Shown piece after piece: positions 8,167 to 16,861 of a stretch of DNA of 64,000 bases; position 1 is the stretch's first letter; the number at the start of each line of letters is the position of its first letter. The notes under the pieces are model-generated. The model saw only the letters and a list, made by a program, of their open reading frames with translations. It made no database searches and was not told where the DNA came from. The DNA comes from Granulicella sibirica (GTDB lineage: Bacteria; Acidobacteriota; Terriglobia; Terriglobales; Acidobacteriaceae): contig NZ_RDSM01000001.1 in assembly GCF_004115155.1 (NCBI RefSeq), forward strand, positions 124,001-188,000, read 5' to 3'. A program made the translations under genes and the position numbers.

Positions 8167-8985
8167 CTATCGCACTAATCCCGCCAGCGGCCACAGATGC
8201 GCCATCGGCCCGTGCCCATGCCCGATCGGCACCGCCCGCCGCATCGCCTCGGCCACATAGTGCTTCGCCCCACGCGCAGCCTCGAGCGGCCCATCCCCAT
8301 TCACCATCCTGCTTAGAAACGCACTCGAAAGCGCACACCCCGTCCCATGCGTCGCAGTCGTCTCCACCCGCCTTCCACTCAGCCAGAACTGCCCGCCCGG
8401 CTTGACTCCATCAAACGGCATCAGGAGCAGATCATCCGGCCGCTCCAGATGCCCACCCGTCACCAGCAGACCAAGCCCCGGCACTCCAGCCTGCAACTCT
8501 CGCCCCATCCCGGCGATCTCTTCCCTCCCCGGTTCAGCCTTCCCAGCAAGCACCCCAAGCTCCGCCACATTCGGAGTCGCCCAGTCCACCAGAGGCAGTA
8601 ACTCATCCCGCATCAGCGCAACGCCCCCCTCATCCAGCAAGGCCTTCCCCGAAGTCGAACGCAGCACCGGATCCAGCACAACCATCGGCCTCGCTTCTCC
8701 CAACCCATCCAGAAATCCCACCACCGCCTTCACGCACTCAGCCGTCCCAAGCATCCCGATCTTGATCCCCACCGGCGGCACATCCACCCACAGATGCTCG
8801 AGCGTAGCCCGCACCACATCACCCGCCACCGGATGAACGGCCGCCACACCTAGCGTATTCTGCACCGTCAGCGCCGTAATGCACGAAGTCCCAAACAGCC
8901 CATGCGCTGCAAATACCGCAAGATCCGCCGTCACTCCCGCACCAGAAGAAGGATCGAACCCCGCAATCGTTAAAACCGTAGACAT
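8167..8985 (-). CDS. thiD: Hydroxymethylpyrimidine (phosphate) kinase ThiD
   Basis: 272-residue ribokinase-fold enzyme that phosphorylates 4-amino-5-hydroxymethyl-2-methylpyrimidine and its monophosphate for thiamine synthesis. Visible signatures: N-terminal VLTIAGFDPSSGAGVTADL (substrate loop), KIGMLGT, VLDPVLRSTSGKALL, TPNVAEL, and the catalytic anion hole with base TATHGTGCALSSA (Asp of the usual HGTGD/C region replaced as common in ThiD, with GTGC). Length is standard. The start lies 9 bases after the stop of the upstream permease, so it may be read through from the permease genes. No TPP riboswitch motif was seen in front of it. Confidence 0.95.
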   Translation of the reverse strand: MSTVLTIAGFDPSSGAGVTADLAVFAAHGLFGTSCITALTVQNTLGVAAVHPVAGDVVRATLEHLWVDVPPVGIKIGMLGTAECVKAVVGFLDGLGEARPMVVLDPVLRSTSGKALLDEGGVALMRDELLPLVDWATPNVAELGVLAGKAEPGREEIAGMGRELQAGVPGLGLLVTGGHLERPDDLLLMPFDGVKPGGQFWLSGRRVETTATHGTGCALSSAFLSRMVNGDGPLEAARGAKHYVAEAMRRAVPIGHGHGPMAHLWPLAGLVR

Positions 8986-8994
8986 CCCTCAAGC

Positions 8995-10278
8995 CTACTC
9001 GTACCGCAGCGCCTCGATCGGGTTCAGCTTCGAAGCCTGGATCGCGGGAACCATCCCGCTCACCGTCCCCACAACAATCAGGATCACCGAAGCCGCCAGC
9101 ACACTCTGCGGCGAAATCAGCAGCCGAATATCCGCCGCCTCCGCACCCGTGGCAATCGCGCTATAGAACGTGATACTCCCCACCGAATAGCTGACGATAT
9201 ACGCCAGCACAATCCCGCCGAACCCACCCACCCCGCTGATCACGAGCGCCTCGGCAAGAAACTGCAGCAATATATGCCGGCGCCGCGCACCCAGCGCCTT
9301 CTCGACGCCGATCTCCCGCGTCCTCTGCTGCACGCTCACCAGCATGATGTTCATCAGGCCGATGCCCGCGATCCCAAGCGTCAGCGCTCCAATAAACAGA
9401 AGCAGAATCTGCAGACCAATACTCACAATCCGGAACTGCGCCAACTGCTCCATCAAATTCGCCAGATAAACAGCATTCCGGTCAGAAGCCCGGTAACCAT
9501 GCTGTTCCGCCAGCATCGCCCGGATCGCCTTCTCGATCTGCTTATGATCCCCGTGATAGCTCATCCACATCCCGTCCAGGTACTTCGTATCCTTGATCTC
9601 CGACATCGTCGAAAACGGCACAATCACCGTTCGGTTGATATCGTCGTCCCCCTCCTGCATCTTCGCCTTCAGCACCCCCACCACCTCGAAGCTGATCCCG
9701 TTGATCCGGACCCTCTGCCCCGCCGGGTCGAGCCCTGAGAACAGCTTCGTCTTCGCCTCCGAGCCAAGCACCGTCACATGCGCCCGCTCCGCCACATCCG
9801 CCGCCGTGATCAGCCTTCCCGTGCCGATCTGCTTATTCAGAATTCCCTGTATCTCCGGTTGATCCCCATCGACGTTCCAGTTCTCCGACCGCAGATCGCT
9901 CTGCACCGTCACCGTCTTCGACACCTGCGCTGCCACATGCACGATTCCCGGAATCGTCTCCTGGATCTTCTCCACATCATCCAGCGTCAGCCGAACCTGC
10001 ACCCCCGCCTTCGACCCACCCGCCTGCTCGCTCGTCCGCCCCGGAAACACCCCGATGATGTTCGTCCCAAACTGCGCAAAGATCGTCTCGAACGCCCTCC
10101 CGAACCCAGCGCCATACGCCAGCAGAAGCACGACCGTCGCAATCCCCCAGGCCATCCCGACGATCGTGATCGCCGTCCTGCGGCCGTTATGCCGCATGGC
10201 CTCCATCGCCTGTCCAAAGATATCTCTCAACATTGCTGGCAATTCTCCTGATGGTGTAGTGGGAGCGGAAGTGCTCAT
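8995..10278 (-). CDS. MacB-like FtsX-domain permease
   Basis: 427-residue inner-membrane permease of the MacB type. It has an N-terminal membrane segment (RRTAITIVGMAWGIATVVLLLAY), a large periplasmic MacB core domain (about residues 60-270), then three C-terminal membrane segments of the FtsX domain (LLLFIGALTLGIAGIGLMNI, REIGVEKALGARRRHILLQF coupling region, final ASKLNPIEALRYE). Such permeases pair with a LolD/MacB-type ATPase for mechanotransmission or export; no ATPase is nearby. The start is the ATG at 10278, preceded by a GAGAG motif inside the hairpin repeat copy B. It is downstream of a similar permease. Confidence 0.9.
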   Translation of the reverse strand: MSTSAPTTPSGELPAMLRDIFGQAMEAMRHNGRRTAITIVGMAWGIATVVLLLAYGAGFGRAFETIFAQFGTNIIGVFPGRTSEQAGGSKAGVQVRLTLDDVEKIQETIPGIVHVAAQVSKTVTVQSDLRSENWNVDGDQPEIQGILNKQIGTGRLITAADVAERAHVTVLGSEAKTKLFSGLDPAGQRVRINGISFEVVGVLKAKMQEGDDDINRTVIVPFSTMSEIKDTKYLDGMWMSYHGDHKQIEKAIRAMLAEQHGYRASDRNAVYLANLMEQLAQFRIVSIGLQILLLFIGALTLGIAGIGLMNIMLVSVQQRTREIGVEKALGARRRHILLQFLAEALVISGVGGFGGIVLAYIVSYSVGSITFYSAIATGAEAADIRLLISPQSVLAASVILIVVGTVSGMVPAIQASKLNPIEALRYE

Positions 10279-10350
10279 GTCGTTTTCTCTCAAGGAAAAC
10301 GACCTTCCCTTACTGCGAATCGAAACCCAGGCGTCAGGAGAAGTGCTCTA
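10279..10350 (-). repeat. Dispersed hairpin repeat, copy B (covers the ribosome site of the downstream permease)
   Basis: 72-base copy of the unit at 7638-7708. The perfect stem GTCGTTTTC / GAAAACGAC is at 10279-10303 and the conserved TCAGGAGAAGTGCTCTA at 10334-10350, ending in the upstream gene's stop codon. On the minus-strand transcript the stem immediately precedes the ATG at 10278 and its loop holds the GAG of the ribosome site, so the hairpin could affect translation. AAGTGCTC occurs at both flanks of this copy. Confidence 0.6.
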
Positions 10351-11604
10351 GTCCTTCCTCAGCGCTTCCACCGGCTCGAGCATCGCTGCCTTGCGCGCCG
10401 GATAAAGCCCCGCGACCACACCTGCCAGCGTCAGCGTGCCCATCGCCATCGCAGCCGACCAGGGCACCAGCCGAGGCGGATCGAACCCCTGCGCCCCATC
10501 CCCCATCACCGCATGCAGACCAGCCATCAACAAACCAGCCGCAACAATCCCGATAAATCCGCTCACGCCCGTCAGCGTCAGCCCCTCAAGAAAGAACTGC
10601 AGCATGATGCTCTTGTTCGTCGCGCCCAGAGCCTTCCGCAGCCCGATCTCCTTGGTCCGTTCGCTCACCGTCACCAGCATGATGTTGATGATCCCCACAG
10701 CACCAAGCGCAAGTGTCACGATCCCCACCCCACCGAGAAAGACATCCATCGCCGTGAAGATCATCCCGATCGATCGCGACTGCTTGATCGTGTCCCACTC
10801 CTCGAAGCCCTCTATGTTCAGGGGGTCGAAGCCATTCCTCTGCGCGATCACACGATGCACGTCCATCTTTGCCGTCTCGTTCAGGTCAGGAGTCGTCGGC
10901 TGATACTGAATCGAGCTGATCGCATCGAGCGGAACATTCTCGCCCTTGATCGGAAACAGCTCCACCATCGTCGTCAGCGGAATGTAGATCTTCTGGTTAT
11001 CCCCGTCGTTATTCCCACGCCCGATCTTCGCGGCGACCCCCACCACTTCGAACCGGTAACCATTCAGCGTGATAAACGCTCCAAGCGAAGGCCGCCCCGG
11101 AAACAGAAGCTGGTTATTCTTCTTCCCCAGGATCGCCACCATCCGGTGCAGCCGGACATCCTCCTCGGTCAACTCTCTGCCCTGCGCAATCGGAAGGTTC
11201 CGGATCTGCGGATAGTTGGCCTCAATCCCCATCACCGCCCCACCCGTGCTCGAATACTCGCTGACCTGCTTCAGATCTCCGCGATTGATCAGCCCCGTCG
11301 CCGCCCGCACATGCGGAGCCTGCGCCCGCACCGCATCCACATCCCGCATCGTCAGCTTGTACGGATGTAACCCGGTCGTCTGCCCCGGCAGCGCGGGAAC
11401 ATTCGCCCCCCACATCATGATGACGTCGGTCCCAAACTCCGCCAGCCCCCGCCGGTTCCCCGACCGAAACCCCTCACCCAGCCCGACCAGCAGAAGAAGC
11501 GAAGCCACGCCCCAGGCAATCCCGAACATCGTCAGGAATGACCGCAGCTTATTGGCCCAGATCGCGTCGAAGACCTGCCGAATGATTTCCACAAAGCCGC
11601 GCAT
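10348..11604 (-). CDS. MacB-like FtsX-domain permease
   Basis: 418-residue paralogue of the next permease gene. N-terminal membrane segment (NKLRSFLTMFGIAWGVASLLLLVGL), MacB-type periplasmic core, and C-terminal FtsX domain with three membrane segments (FLGGVGIVTLALGAVGIINI, TKEIGLRKALGATNKSIMLQF, final ARKAAMLEPVEALRKD). The ATG at 11604 has a GGGAG ribosome site 8 bases upstream; an upstream TTG adds only six residues. It lies 60 bases after the large orphan permease and 69 bases before the following permease, all in one direction. The partner ATPase and the exported molecule are unknown. Confidence 0.9.
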   Translation of the reverse strand: MRGFVEIIRQVFDAIWANKLRSFLTMFGIAWGVASLLLLVGLGEGFRSGNRRGLAEFGTDVIMMWGANVPALPGQTTGLHPYKLTMRDVDAVRAQAPHVRAATGLINRGDLKQVSEYSSTGGAVMGIEANYPQIRNLPIAQGRELTEEDVRLHRMVAILGKKNNQLLFPGRPSLGAFITLNGYRFEVVGVAAKIGRGNNDGDNQKIYIPLTTMVELFPIKGENVPLDAISSIQYQPTTPDLNETAKMDVHRVIAQRNGFDPLNIEGFEEWDTIKQSRSIGMIFTAMDVFLGGVGIVTLALGAVGIINIMLVTVSERTKEIGLRKALGATNKSIMLQFFLEGLTLTGVSGFIGIVAAGLLMAGLHAVMGDGAQGFDPPRLVPWSAAMAMGTLTLAGVVAGLYPARKAAMLEPVEALRKD

Positions 11605-11664
11605 GGTGCTCTCCCGGTCCAAAGCTCAATACGCACCCGGCCCCAACGAAGTTCCCGACACCCA

Positions 11665-14088
11665 TCACTCCGCCCGAAGCGCCTGCATCGGCTGCACCGA
11701 CGCCGCCCGATGCGCCGGAATGATGCAAGCCACCACCGCGGCGATCCCAAGCAGAAGCGCCACCAGTCCAAACACCGAGTAGTCCAGCTTCCCCACCCCA
11801 TAGAGCGTGCTCTGCATCCCACGCCCCACGAAGTAAGCGCCAATCAGCCCAAGCGAAAGCCCAATCCCCGCCAGCGCCATCCCCTCCCTCACAATCAACG
11901 CGACGACGCGGCCCCTGTCCGACCCCAGCGCCATCCGCAGGGCAATCTCATGCGAACGCTGCGCTACTGAAAACGACATCACCCCATAAACTCCCAAAGC
12001 CGCAAGCAGAAGAGCCACCACCGCGAAGCTGACAAAAAGAACCAGCGTAAACCGGTCGTTCGACAGCACCAAGTCCCGCACCTCGTCCATCGTCCGAGGC
12101 TCAGCCAACGCAATCTCCGGGTCGACCGAGTGAACCGCCGCCGCGATACTCTTCACCATCGTCGCCGGATCGTTCCCTGTCCGCACGCCAATCCCCACGC
12201 TCGGCCACGGAATCTGCCAGAACGGAATCTCCATCTCCGGCCGATCGTCCCGCAGCCCCCCGCTCTTGATCGTGTGATATACCCCGACGATCTTCCACTC
12301 CTGCGGCGGCCCAAGCTTCGTCACCCCCGGAATAAGCTGTTCCACCGAGATCCTCTGCTGCAGCGGATCCGTGCCCGCCAGATACTTCTTCACGAATTCC
12401 TCGTTCACCACCGCGACCTTCACGCTCGAAGCCGTGTCCTGATCGCTGAACGCCCTCCCATGCACGATTCGGATCCCGAACGTATCGAAGAACCCCGGCG
12501 TCGCCATGCCGAACCCCGTGTTCGGCCGCATCGAAGGATCGTTGAACGCCGGCTTGCCAACCACCGTGAACGGCATCCCGAATCCCGCGCCAAACAACGG
12601 CGTCCCCGTGGACGCCGAAGCCGACGTCACTCCCGGCACCGACTGAATCTGCGCAATCATCCGCTTGTAATACGCAATGATCTTCTCCGGATCCTTCGGC
12701 CGCGAGTCCGGAACCGGCAGATAGAACGTCAGAATGTGATCCGTCTTCAGCCCAAGATCCACCCGCAACAAATTCAGAAAGCTGTGAATCGCCAGTCCCG
12801 CACCCGTCAGCAGCGCCAGCGCCAGCGCGAACTCCCCAATCACAAGCCCCTGCCGCAGCTTGTGCCGCCCGGCGCCCACACCCGTCCGACCACCCTCCTT
12901 CAACGCCTCACCCGGATCGATCCGCGATGCATACCACGCCGGCGCACTCCCAAACAGAAGCCCCGCCAGCGTCGTCGCCGCCAGCGTAAACAGCAGGATC
13001 GGAATATTGAGCTGCAAGTCCGCCTCGGTCGGCAGCGTCCCCTTCGGCATGATCGCAATCAGCGCCCGCAGCATCGCGTACCCAACCCCAATCCCGAGCA
13101 GCCCTCCCGCAACCGCCAGCAGAAGACTCTCCGTCAGCAACTGCTCGAAGATCGTCCTCCGTGTCGCGCCCAGCGCGCTCCGCACCGCAAGCTCCTTCTG
13201 CCGTGCCATGCCCCGCGCCAGCAGAAGATTCGCCACATTCACACAAGCAATCAGCAGGATGAATGCCACCGCCCCCAGCAGAAGCCACAACGTCTGCTTC
13301 CGCTCGCTCGGCAGAAAATCATTCTTCATCGGCTCGACGTACACGCCCCAGCCCTTGTTGCTCTTCGGGTTCACCTGCGCAATCTGCGCCGCCACGGCAT
13401 CCATATCCGCCTGCGCCTGCTTGATCGTCACCCCCGGCTTCAACCGCCCCATCGAAAGCAGCCAGTGAAAGTCATGGTTCAACTGCTCCGGCTTGAACAC
13501 CAGAGGCACCGTCACCTGCGCATCGCCGCGGTCCGCAAGCCCCGGCTGCAACACGCCGACGACGGTATACGGCTCCCCGTTGATCCGCATCGTCTGTCCC
13601 ACCAACTTCGGGTCCGCGCCCAAATGCGACCAAAGCTTATGCGTCAGGATCACCACGTGGCTCTTCCCGTCCACACCCTCCTCCGGCAGAAAGTCCCTCC
13701 CGAGAAAGAACGGCCGCCCAAGCATGTTGTAGTAGCCCGGCGTCACCTGCATCCCGTCGATATTCTCCGGCTGCTCCTTGCTCGCAATGTTGAACGCCCC
13801 ACCCGTAAACGCGCTCAGCGTCTGAAAGCTCGAGTTCTGTCTCTGCCAGTCCGTGTAATCCCCAGCCGAGATGCCATTGTGAAACGTCTTGATCTTCGAC
13901 CAAACAACGACCAGTTGATCCGGCTCCGGATACGGCAACGGCGCCAGCAGCGTCGCATAGTCCACCGTGAAGATGGCCGTGTTGGCCCCGATCCCAAGCG
14001 CCAGCGTCAACAGAATCGTGAGCGTCAGCCCCGGATTCTTCCACAACATACGCACGGTGTAGCGAAGATTACGCAGCAGGCTCGACAT
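11665..14088 (-). CDS. ADOP-type orphan ABC permease (duplicated FtsX domains)
   Basis: 807 residues with two consecutive MacB-core/FtsX units. This is the layout of the acidobacterial duplicated orphan permease (ADOP) family, which is expanded in Acidobacteriota and lacks a dedicated ATPase gene. The N-terminus carries the family signature (RNLRYTVRMLWKNPGLTLTI, LALGIGANTAIFTVDYATLL). Membrane triplets occur at about residues 270-400 (ERKQTLWLLLGAVAFILLIA, ELAVRSALGATRRTIFEQLL) and 680-807 (VLFVSFAVVALLLAALGVYG, HEIALRMALGSDRGRVVALI, ending VQPMQALRAE). The ATG at 14088 has GAGG 8 bases upstream. Function is unknown; it is first in a three-permease tandem. Confidence 0.95.
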   Translation of the reverse strand: MSSLLRNLRYTVRMLWKNPGLTLTILLTLALGIGANTAIFTVDYATLLAPLPYPEPDQLVVVWSKIKTFHNGISAGDYTDWQRQNSSFQTLSAFTGGAFNIASKEQPENIDGMQVTPGYYNMLGRPFFLGRDFLPEEGVDGKSHVVILTHKLWSHLGADPKLVGQTMRINGEPYTVVGVLQPGLADRGDAQVTVPLVFKPEQLNHDFHWLLSMGRLKPGVTIKQAQADMDAVAAQIAQVNPKSNKGWGVYVEPMKNDFLPSERKQTLWLLLGAVAFILLIACVNVANLLLARGMARQKELAVRSALGATRRTIFEQLLTESLLLAVAGGLLGIGVGYAMLRALIAIMPKGTLPTEADLQLNIPILLFTLAATTLAGLLFGSAPAWYASRIDPGEALKEGGRTGVGAGRHKLRQGLVIGEFALALALLTGAGLAIHSFLNLLRVDLGLKTDHILTFYLPVPDSRPKDPEKIIAYYKRMIAQIQSVPGVTSASASTGTPLFGAGFGMPFTVVGKPAFNDPSMRPNTGFGMATPGFFDTFGIRIVHGRAFSDQDTASSVKVAVVNEEFVKKYLAGTDPLQQRISVEQLIPGVTKLGPPQEWKIVGVYHTIKSGGLRDDRPEMEIPFWQIPWPSVGIGVRTGNDPATMVKSIAAAVHSVDPEIALAEPRTMDEVRDLVLSNDRFTLVLFVSFAVVALLLAALGVYGVMSFSVAQRSHEIALRMALGSDRGRVVALIVREGMALAGIGLSLGLIGAYFVGRGMQSTLYGVGKLDYSVFGLVALLLGIAAVVACIIPAHRAASVQPMQALRAE

Positions 14089-14248
14089 CAAAACCTCACA
14101 GGATTGGGGGATGCGGCACCAGTGCGACCCTTCCGCCGGAGATAAGTAAGCAGAGATCCTACATTTTCCTCAACAAAATCGGCCAACGAAACTTTCCCCA
14201 CCTCGCGACAGTCAAACCACCATTCTCTTCACCACCCAGAGGCACGTC

Positions 14249-14803
14249 ATGCGCAAGTTCGCCCTCCTTCTGCTGCTCTGCATCTCCAGCTTTGCCGTCG
14301 CCGGCTCAGCTCCGCCCATCTACAACTACAAGCTCAAGACCATCGACGGTGACCCCACCTCCCTCGCCCCCTACAAAGGCAAGGTCCTCCTCCTCGTCAA
14401 CGTCGCCAGCGCCTGCGGCTTCACCCCCCAGTACACCGCGCTCGAGAGCCTCTACGAGAAGTACAAGGACCGCGGCCTCGTCGTCATCGGCATCCCCGCC
14501 AACAACTTCGCCAACCAGGAATCCGGCACCGACGCCGAGATCAAGACCTTCTGCAACCGCAAGTACCACGTCACCTTCCCCATCATGTCCAAGGTCTCCG
14601 TCCTCGGCCCCGACAAGATCCCCCTCTACCAGTACCTCACCGACAAGTCCACCCACCCCGCCATCGGCGGAGACATCAAATGGAACTTCACCAAGTTCCT
14701 CGTAGCCCGCAACGGCACCCCCGTAGCCCGCTTCGAACCCGCCATTACCCCCGACTCCCCCCAGGTCATCACCGCCGTAGAGTCCGCCCTCCACATGCCG
14801 TAA
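14249..14803 (+). CDS. Glutathione peroxidase family thiol peroxidase, exported
   Basis: 184-residue peroxidase that reduces hydrogen or lipid peroxides, in bacteria usually with thioredoxin as donor. The N-terminus is a signal peptide (MRKFALLLLLCISSFAVAGSA), so it likely acts in the periplasm. The catalytic triad is visible: Cys56 in NVASACGFTPQY, Gln in FANQESG and Trp in IKWNFTKFLV. The family-typical LVIGIPANNF and KVSVLGPDKIPLYQYL stretches are also present. The GTCATGC start context is weak but the signal peptide fixes the ATG at 14249. It is divergent from the ADOP permease, leaving a 160-base promoter region between them. Confidence 0.95.
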   Translation: MRKFALLLLLCISSFAVAGSAPPIYNYKLKTIDGDPTSLAPYKGKVLLLVNVASACGFTPQYTALESLYEKYKDRGLVVIGIPANNFANQESGTDAEIKTFCNRKYHVTFPIMSKVSVLGPDKIPLYQYLTDKSTHPAIGGDIKWNFTKFLVARNGTPVARFEPAITPDSPQVITAVESALHMP

Positions 14804-14847
14804 CCTGTCGCCTCTCCACCTCTCCACGCCAATCCACAACCCGGGTG

Positions 14848-14884
14848 CCCCACCTTCGCGACAGCAACACGTCGCTAAGGTGGG
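14848..14884. repeat. Palindromic repeat, 14-bp stem with one mismatch
   Basis: CCCACCTTCGCGAC (14849-14862) pairs with GTCGCTAAGGTGGG (14871-14884) with one mismatch, leaving an 8-base loop. It lies about 45 bases after the glutathione peroxidase stop and has no T-tract, so it looks more like a REP-type element than a terminator. I recall similar GGTGCCCCA...GGTGGGATCCCA hairpins between genes of Terriglobia; that is from memory, not shown here. Confidence 0.6.
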
Positions 14885-14930
14885 ATCCCATGCGGCCCAA
14901 CCGCCGTCGCCGCGCCGTTGCCTGTTTTAC

Positions 14931-14960
14931 GCGTCATCCTGAGCACAGCGAAGGGACCCC
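14931..14960. repeat. GTCATCCTGAGC-type dispersed element
   Basis: The string GTCATCCTGAGCACAGCGAA followed by GGGACCCC resembles a family of short intergenic repeats seen in many soil bacterial genomes. Only this copy is in the window, so the assignment rests on memory of the motif. Confidence 0.35.
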
Positions 14961-14983
14961 CTGTCTTCCGCAGTGGCACTTGC

Positions 14984-15020
14984 CTTTCTGGTTGTCCTTC
15001 CCGAAGGGAATCTACGTTTG
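14984..15020. repeat. TTCCCGAAGGGAA-type repeat, copy 1
   Basis: TTTCTGGTTGTCCTTCCCGA with AGGGAAT after it closely matches 23001-23025 and partly 22952-22975. The core TTCCCGAAGGGAA is a perfect palindrome. Recurrence in two distant intergenic gaps supports a dispersed repeat family. Confidence 0.6.
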
Positions 15021-15496
15021 CCGGGTGCTGAATGCAGCTAATTACCGTACCGCTGACCACAAAAACCGTGCATCCTACCGTAACTTTCCAACCAGAAATC
15101 AAGCCTCCCAACCCGAAGCCACCCCTAATAAAACCGAAGTAAACCCCACGAACCCCCAAGATTCACCTGAAACCGCAGGTAAATCCCAAAGTTCCTCTTT
15201 CGACACCCAAATTGGTCTGACCAAAACCCGTCCCAAGTTCCTCTAAGCCGCTCACCCAACCATCCAAACTCTCTCACAAACGAAGTTTCCGATAACCCCG
15301 TTTTCGGAGAGCATCCTTCGACGCCGCAAATCAGAATCGAACACACGACTTGCGTTACCAAGGCGAAGCGAGTGATATCAGCATTTGATAAATGCGAGTG
15401 AAAGATGTGGTTCAATCGGTTTGGGTCCGGACGAATCGGTCGTAAGGCGAGGCGGGCGGTAGAAACACTGACGTTCTCGAGCAAAGGATCTGACTT

Positions 15497-16861
15497 GTGA
15501 CGACTCTACGCGGCCTTGTCTTTTTAATAGCGGTTTCTATTGCAGGTTCCTCCGACCGGCGGGGGGTGGCGCAGCAAACACTCAGCTCTCCAATTGGTAG
15601 CTCAAGCGCTTCCGTTCGCTTGGAACCACACGAGAGCAAAGTAAAGTTCAGGCTGGGCGATCCAATCGCACTTGATCTGGTGCTGGCCGCCGAGTCTGGC
15701 GGCTATCAAACCTTCCTGAAGAGCAGCCGCATTGATTTCCCCAAAGTGAACGTCACACCGGCTGCCGGTTGGCTTCAAGTTCAAGTGCAATCTCTGGAAT
15801 CACCAGAAGCTCCCGGCCAAGATCCAATTCGCATTCCAGTCCTGTTGAACCGATCTATCGTTTTTCAGCAGCCCGGTTACTACCAGATAACAATCACAAT
15901 GAATCGCCCTGATCCGTCGAGTACAGGCGTACGGACACCTGAGCCTAAGGCATGCTGTCGGGAGACCACAAATGCCGTAGGGATCGAGATATTGCAGCGT
16001 AACGATCATGAGGAAAGCGAACTGGTCGCCCAACTTTCAAGTCTTCTTGAGCAGAAGCCGGATACCTTTCCCTCCGATGACTTCACAAAACAGCAGAAGC
16101 CTTTGCTCGACGAACTTCAGGATATTGCGAAAAACCCGCTTGCTGCCAACCCACAGCGAATGATGAAGCTAGTGGACACCATGCGGGCGGCGGAGGACGC
16201 GGAGGTCGGCCGCATCAAGAAGCAGAAGGAGTCGCGCAGACAGACGGCGATTCGGCTTTCTTATTTGCAGGGTGACGACGCAGTCCGCGCCAAGGTCCGC
16301 TGGATTCTCGCAGACCCGGAGGACGGCGAAGACGATACGGGACTCCTCATGCTCGGTGGTCTTGCCCACTCGCGAAACCTGCAGTTGCAACTGCAACTGC
16401 TTCAAACGGCGTGGTCCGACATCGGACACGTCCCGACGGAGACACTCCAGTCGGCGCTGCAACGGACAAAAGCGTCGCTCAATCACGTACCTTTCGTGTT
16501 GTACTACAGCGACGGAGTACCTCGAAACTTCCTGCCGCACCCAGAAGTCGCTGCCGAACGCCAACGCGAACTGGAGGAACTTCTTCCGTCTCTGCAGCAG
16601 CGAGCCAGCCCTAATCGCGAGCAGACGATGGCGTTCCTGATATTCGGAATTAATCCAAGAGACGGGTTGCGCCTTCGGACGGAAATAGAGAAAGTATTCG
16701 GCGGAATGAGCCCAGCAGTGCAGAATAGCCTATTAAAGACAAACTGGCCGGGGGTCTGCAACCGGGAATTTCCTGTTCCTTCGGAGCCCCTGAAATCTTC
16801 CTGTGGGTTCACTGAGCCGACCGGGAGCAAAATCCCGGCAAGAACGCCAGTCGAACGATAG
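15497..16861 (+). CDS. Secreted hypothetical protein
   Basis: 454 residues, no family recognised. A GTG start at 15497 with AAAGGA nine bases upstream gives an N-terminal signal peptide (MTTLRGLVFLIAVSIAGSSD). Residues about 45-150 look like an immunoglobulin-like beta domain (KVKFRLGDPIALDLVLAA ... GYYQITITMNRPD), with a conserved-looking pair CC at PKACCRETT. The rest is charged and helical (EESELVAQLSSLLEQKP, RIKKQKESRRQTAIRLSYLQ) and could contain HEAT-like repeats. The protein is probably periplasmic. It borders the IS91-type element and repeat-rich DNA, so the region may be accessory, but the frame itself is intact. Confidence 0.75.
   Translation: MTTLRGLVFLIAVSIAGSSDRRGVAQQTLSSPIGSSSASVRLEPHESKVKFRLGDPIALDLVLAAESGGYQTFLKSSRIDFPKVNVTPAAGWLQVQVQSLESPEAPGQDPIRIPVLLNRSIVFQQPGYYQITITMNRPDPSSTGVRTPEPKACCRETTNAVGIEILQRNDHEESELVAQLSSLLEQKPDTFPSDDFTKQQKPLLDELQDIAKNPLAANPQRMMKLVDTMRAAEDAEVGRIKKQKESRRQTAIRLSYLQGDDAVRAKVRWILADPEDGEDDTGLLMLGGLAHSRNLQLQLQLLQTAWSDIGHVPTETLQSALQRTKASLNHVPFVLYYSDGVPRNFLPHPEVAAERQRELEELLPSLQQRASPNREQTMAFLIFGINPRDGLRLRTEIEKVFGGMSPAVQNSLLKTNWPGVCNREFPVPSEPLKSSCGFTEPTGSKIPARTPVER

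Larger units (their letters stand above)
14804..15496. other. 693-base gap holding dispersed palindromic repeats
   Basis: No gene could be supported. The first 220 bases carry three repeat-like elements, described separately. The rest (15030-15496) is lower in GC than its surroundings, with C-rich stretches and no convincing frame. A short stretch near 15330-15370 resembles the 3' part of a tRNA on the minus strand but does not fold. The promoter of the downstream gene must lie near its right end. Confidence 0.6.

Noticed and set aside
12130..14145. Plus-strand open frame of 671 codons
   Set aside because: Antisense to the ADOP permease and made almost only of Arg, Pro, His and Gln.
15329..15370. 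tRNA-like 3' fragment on the minus strand (CTTGGTAA loop and GTTCGATTC arm)
   Set aside because: The T-stem and anticodon stem do not pair and no acceptor or D-arm is present; at most a decayed remnant or chance match.
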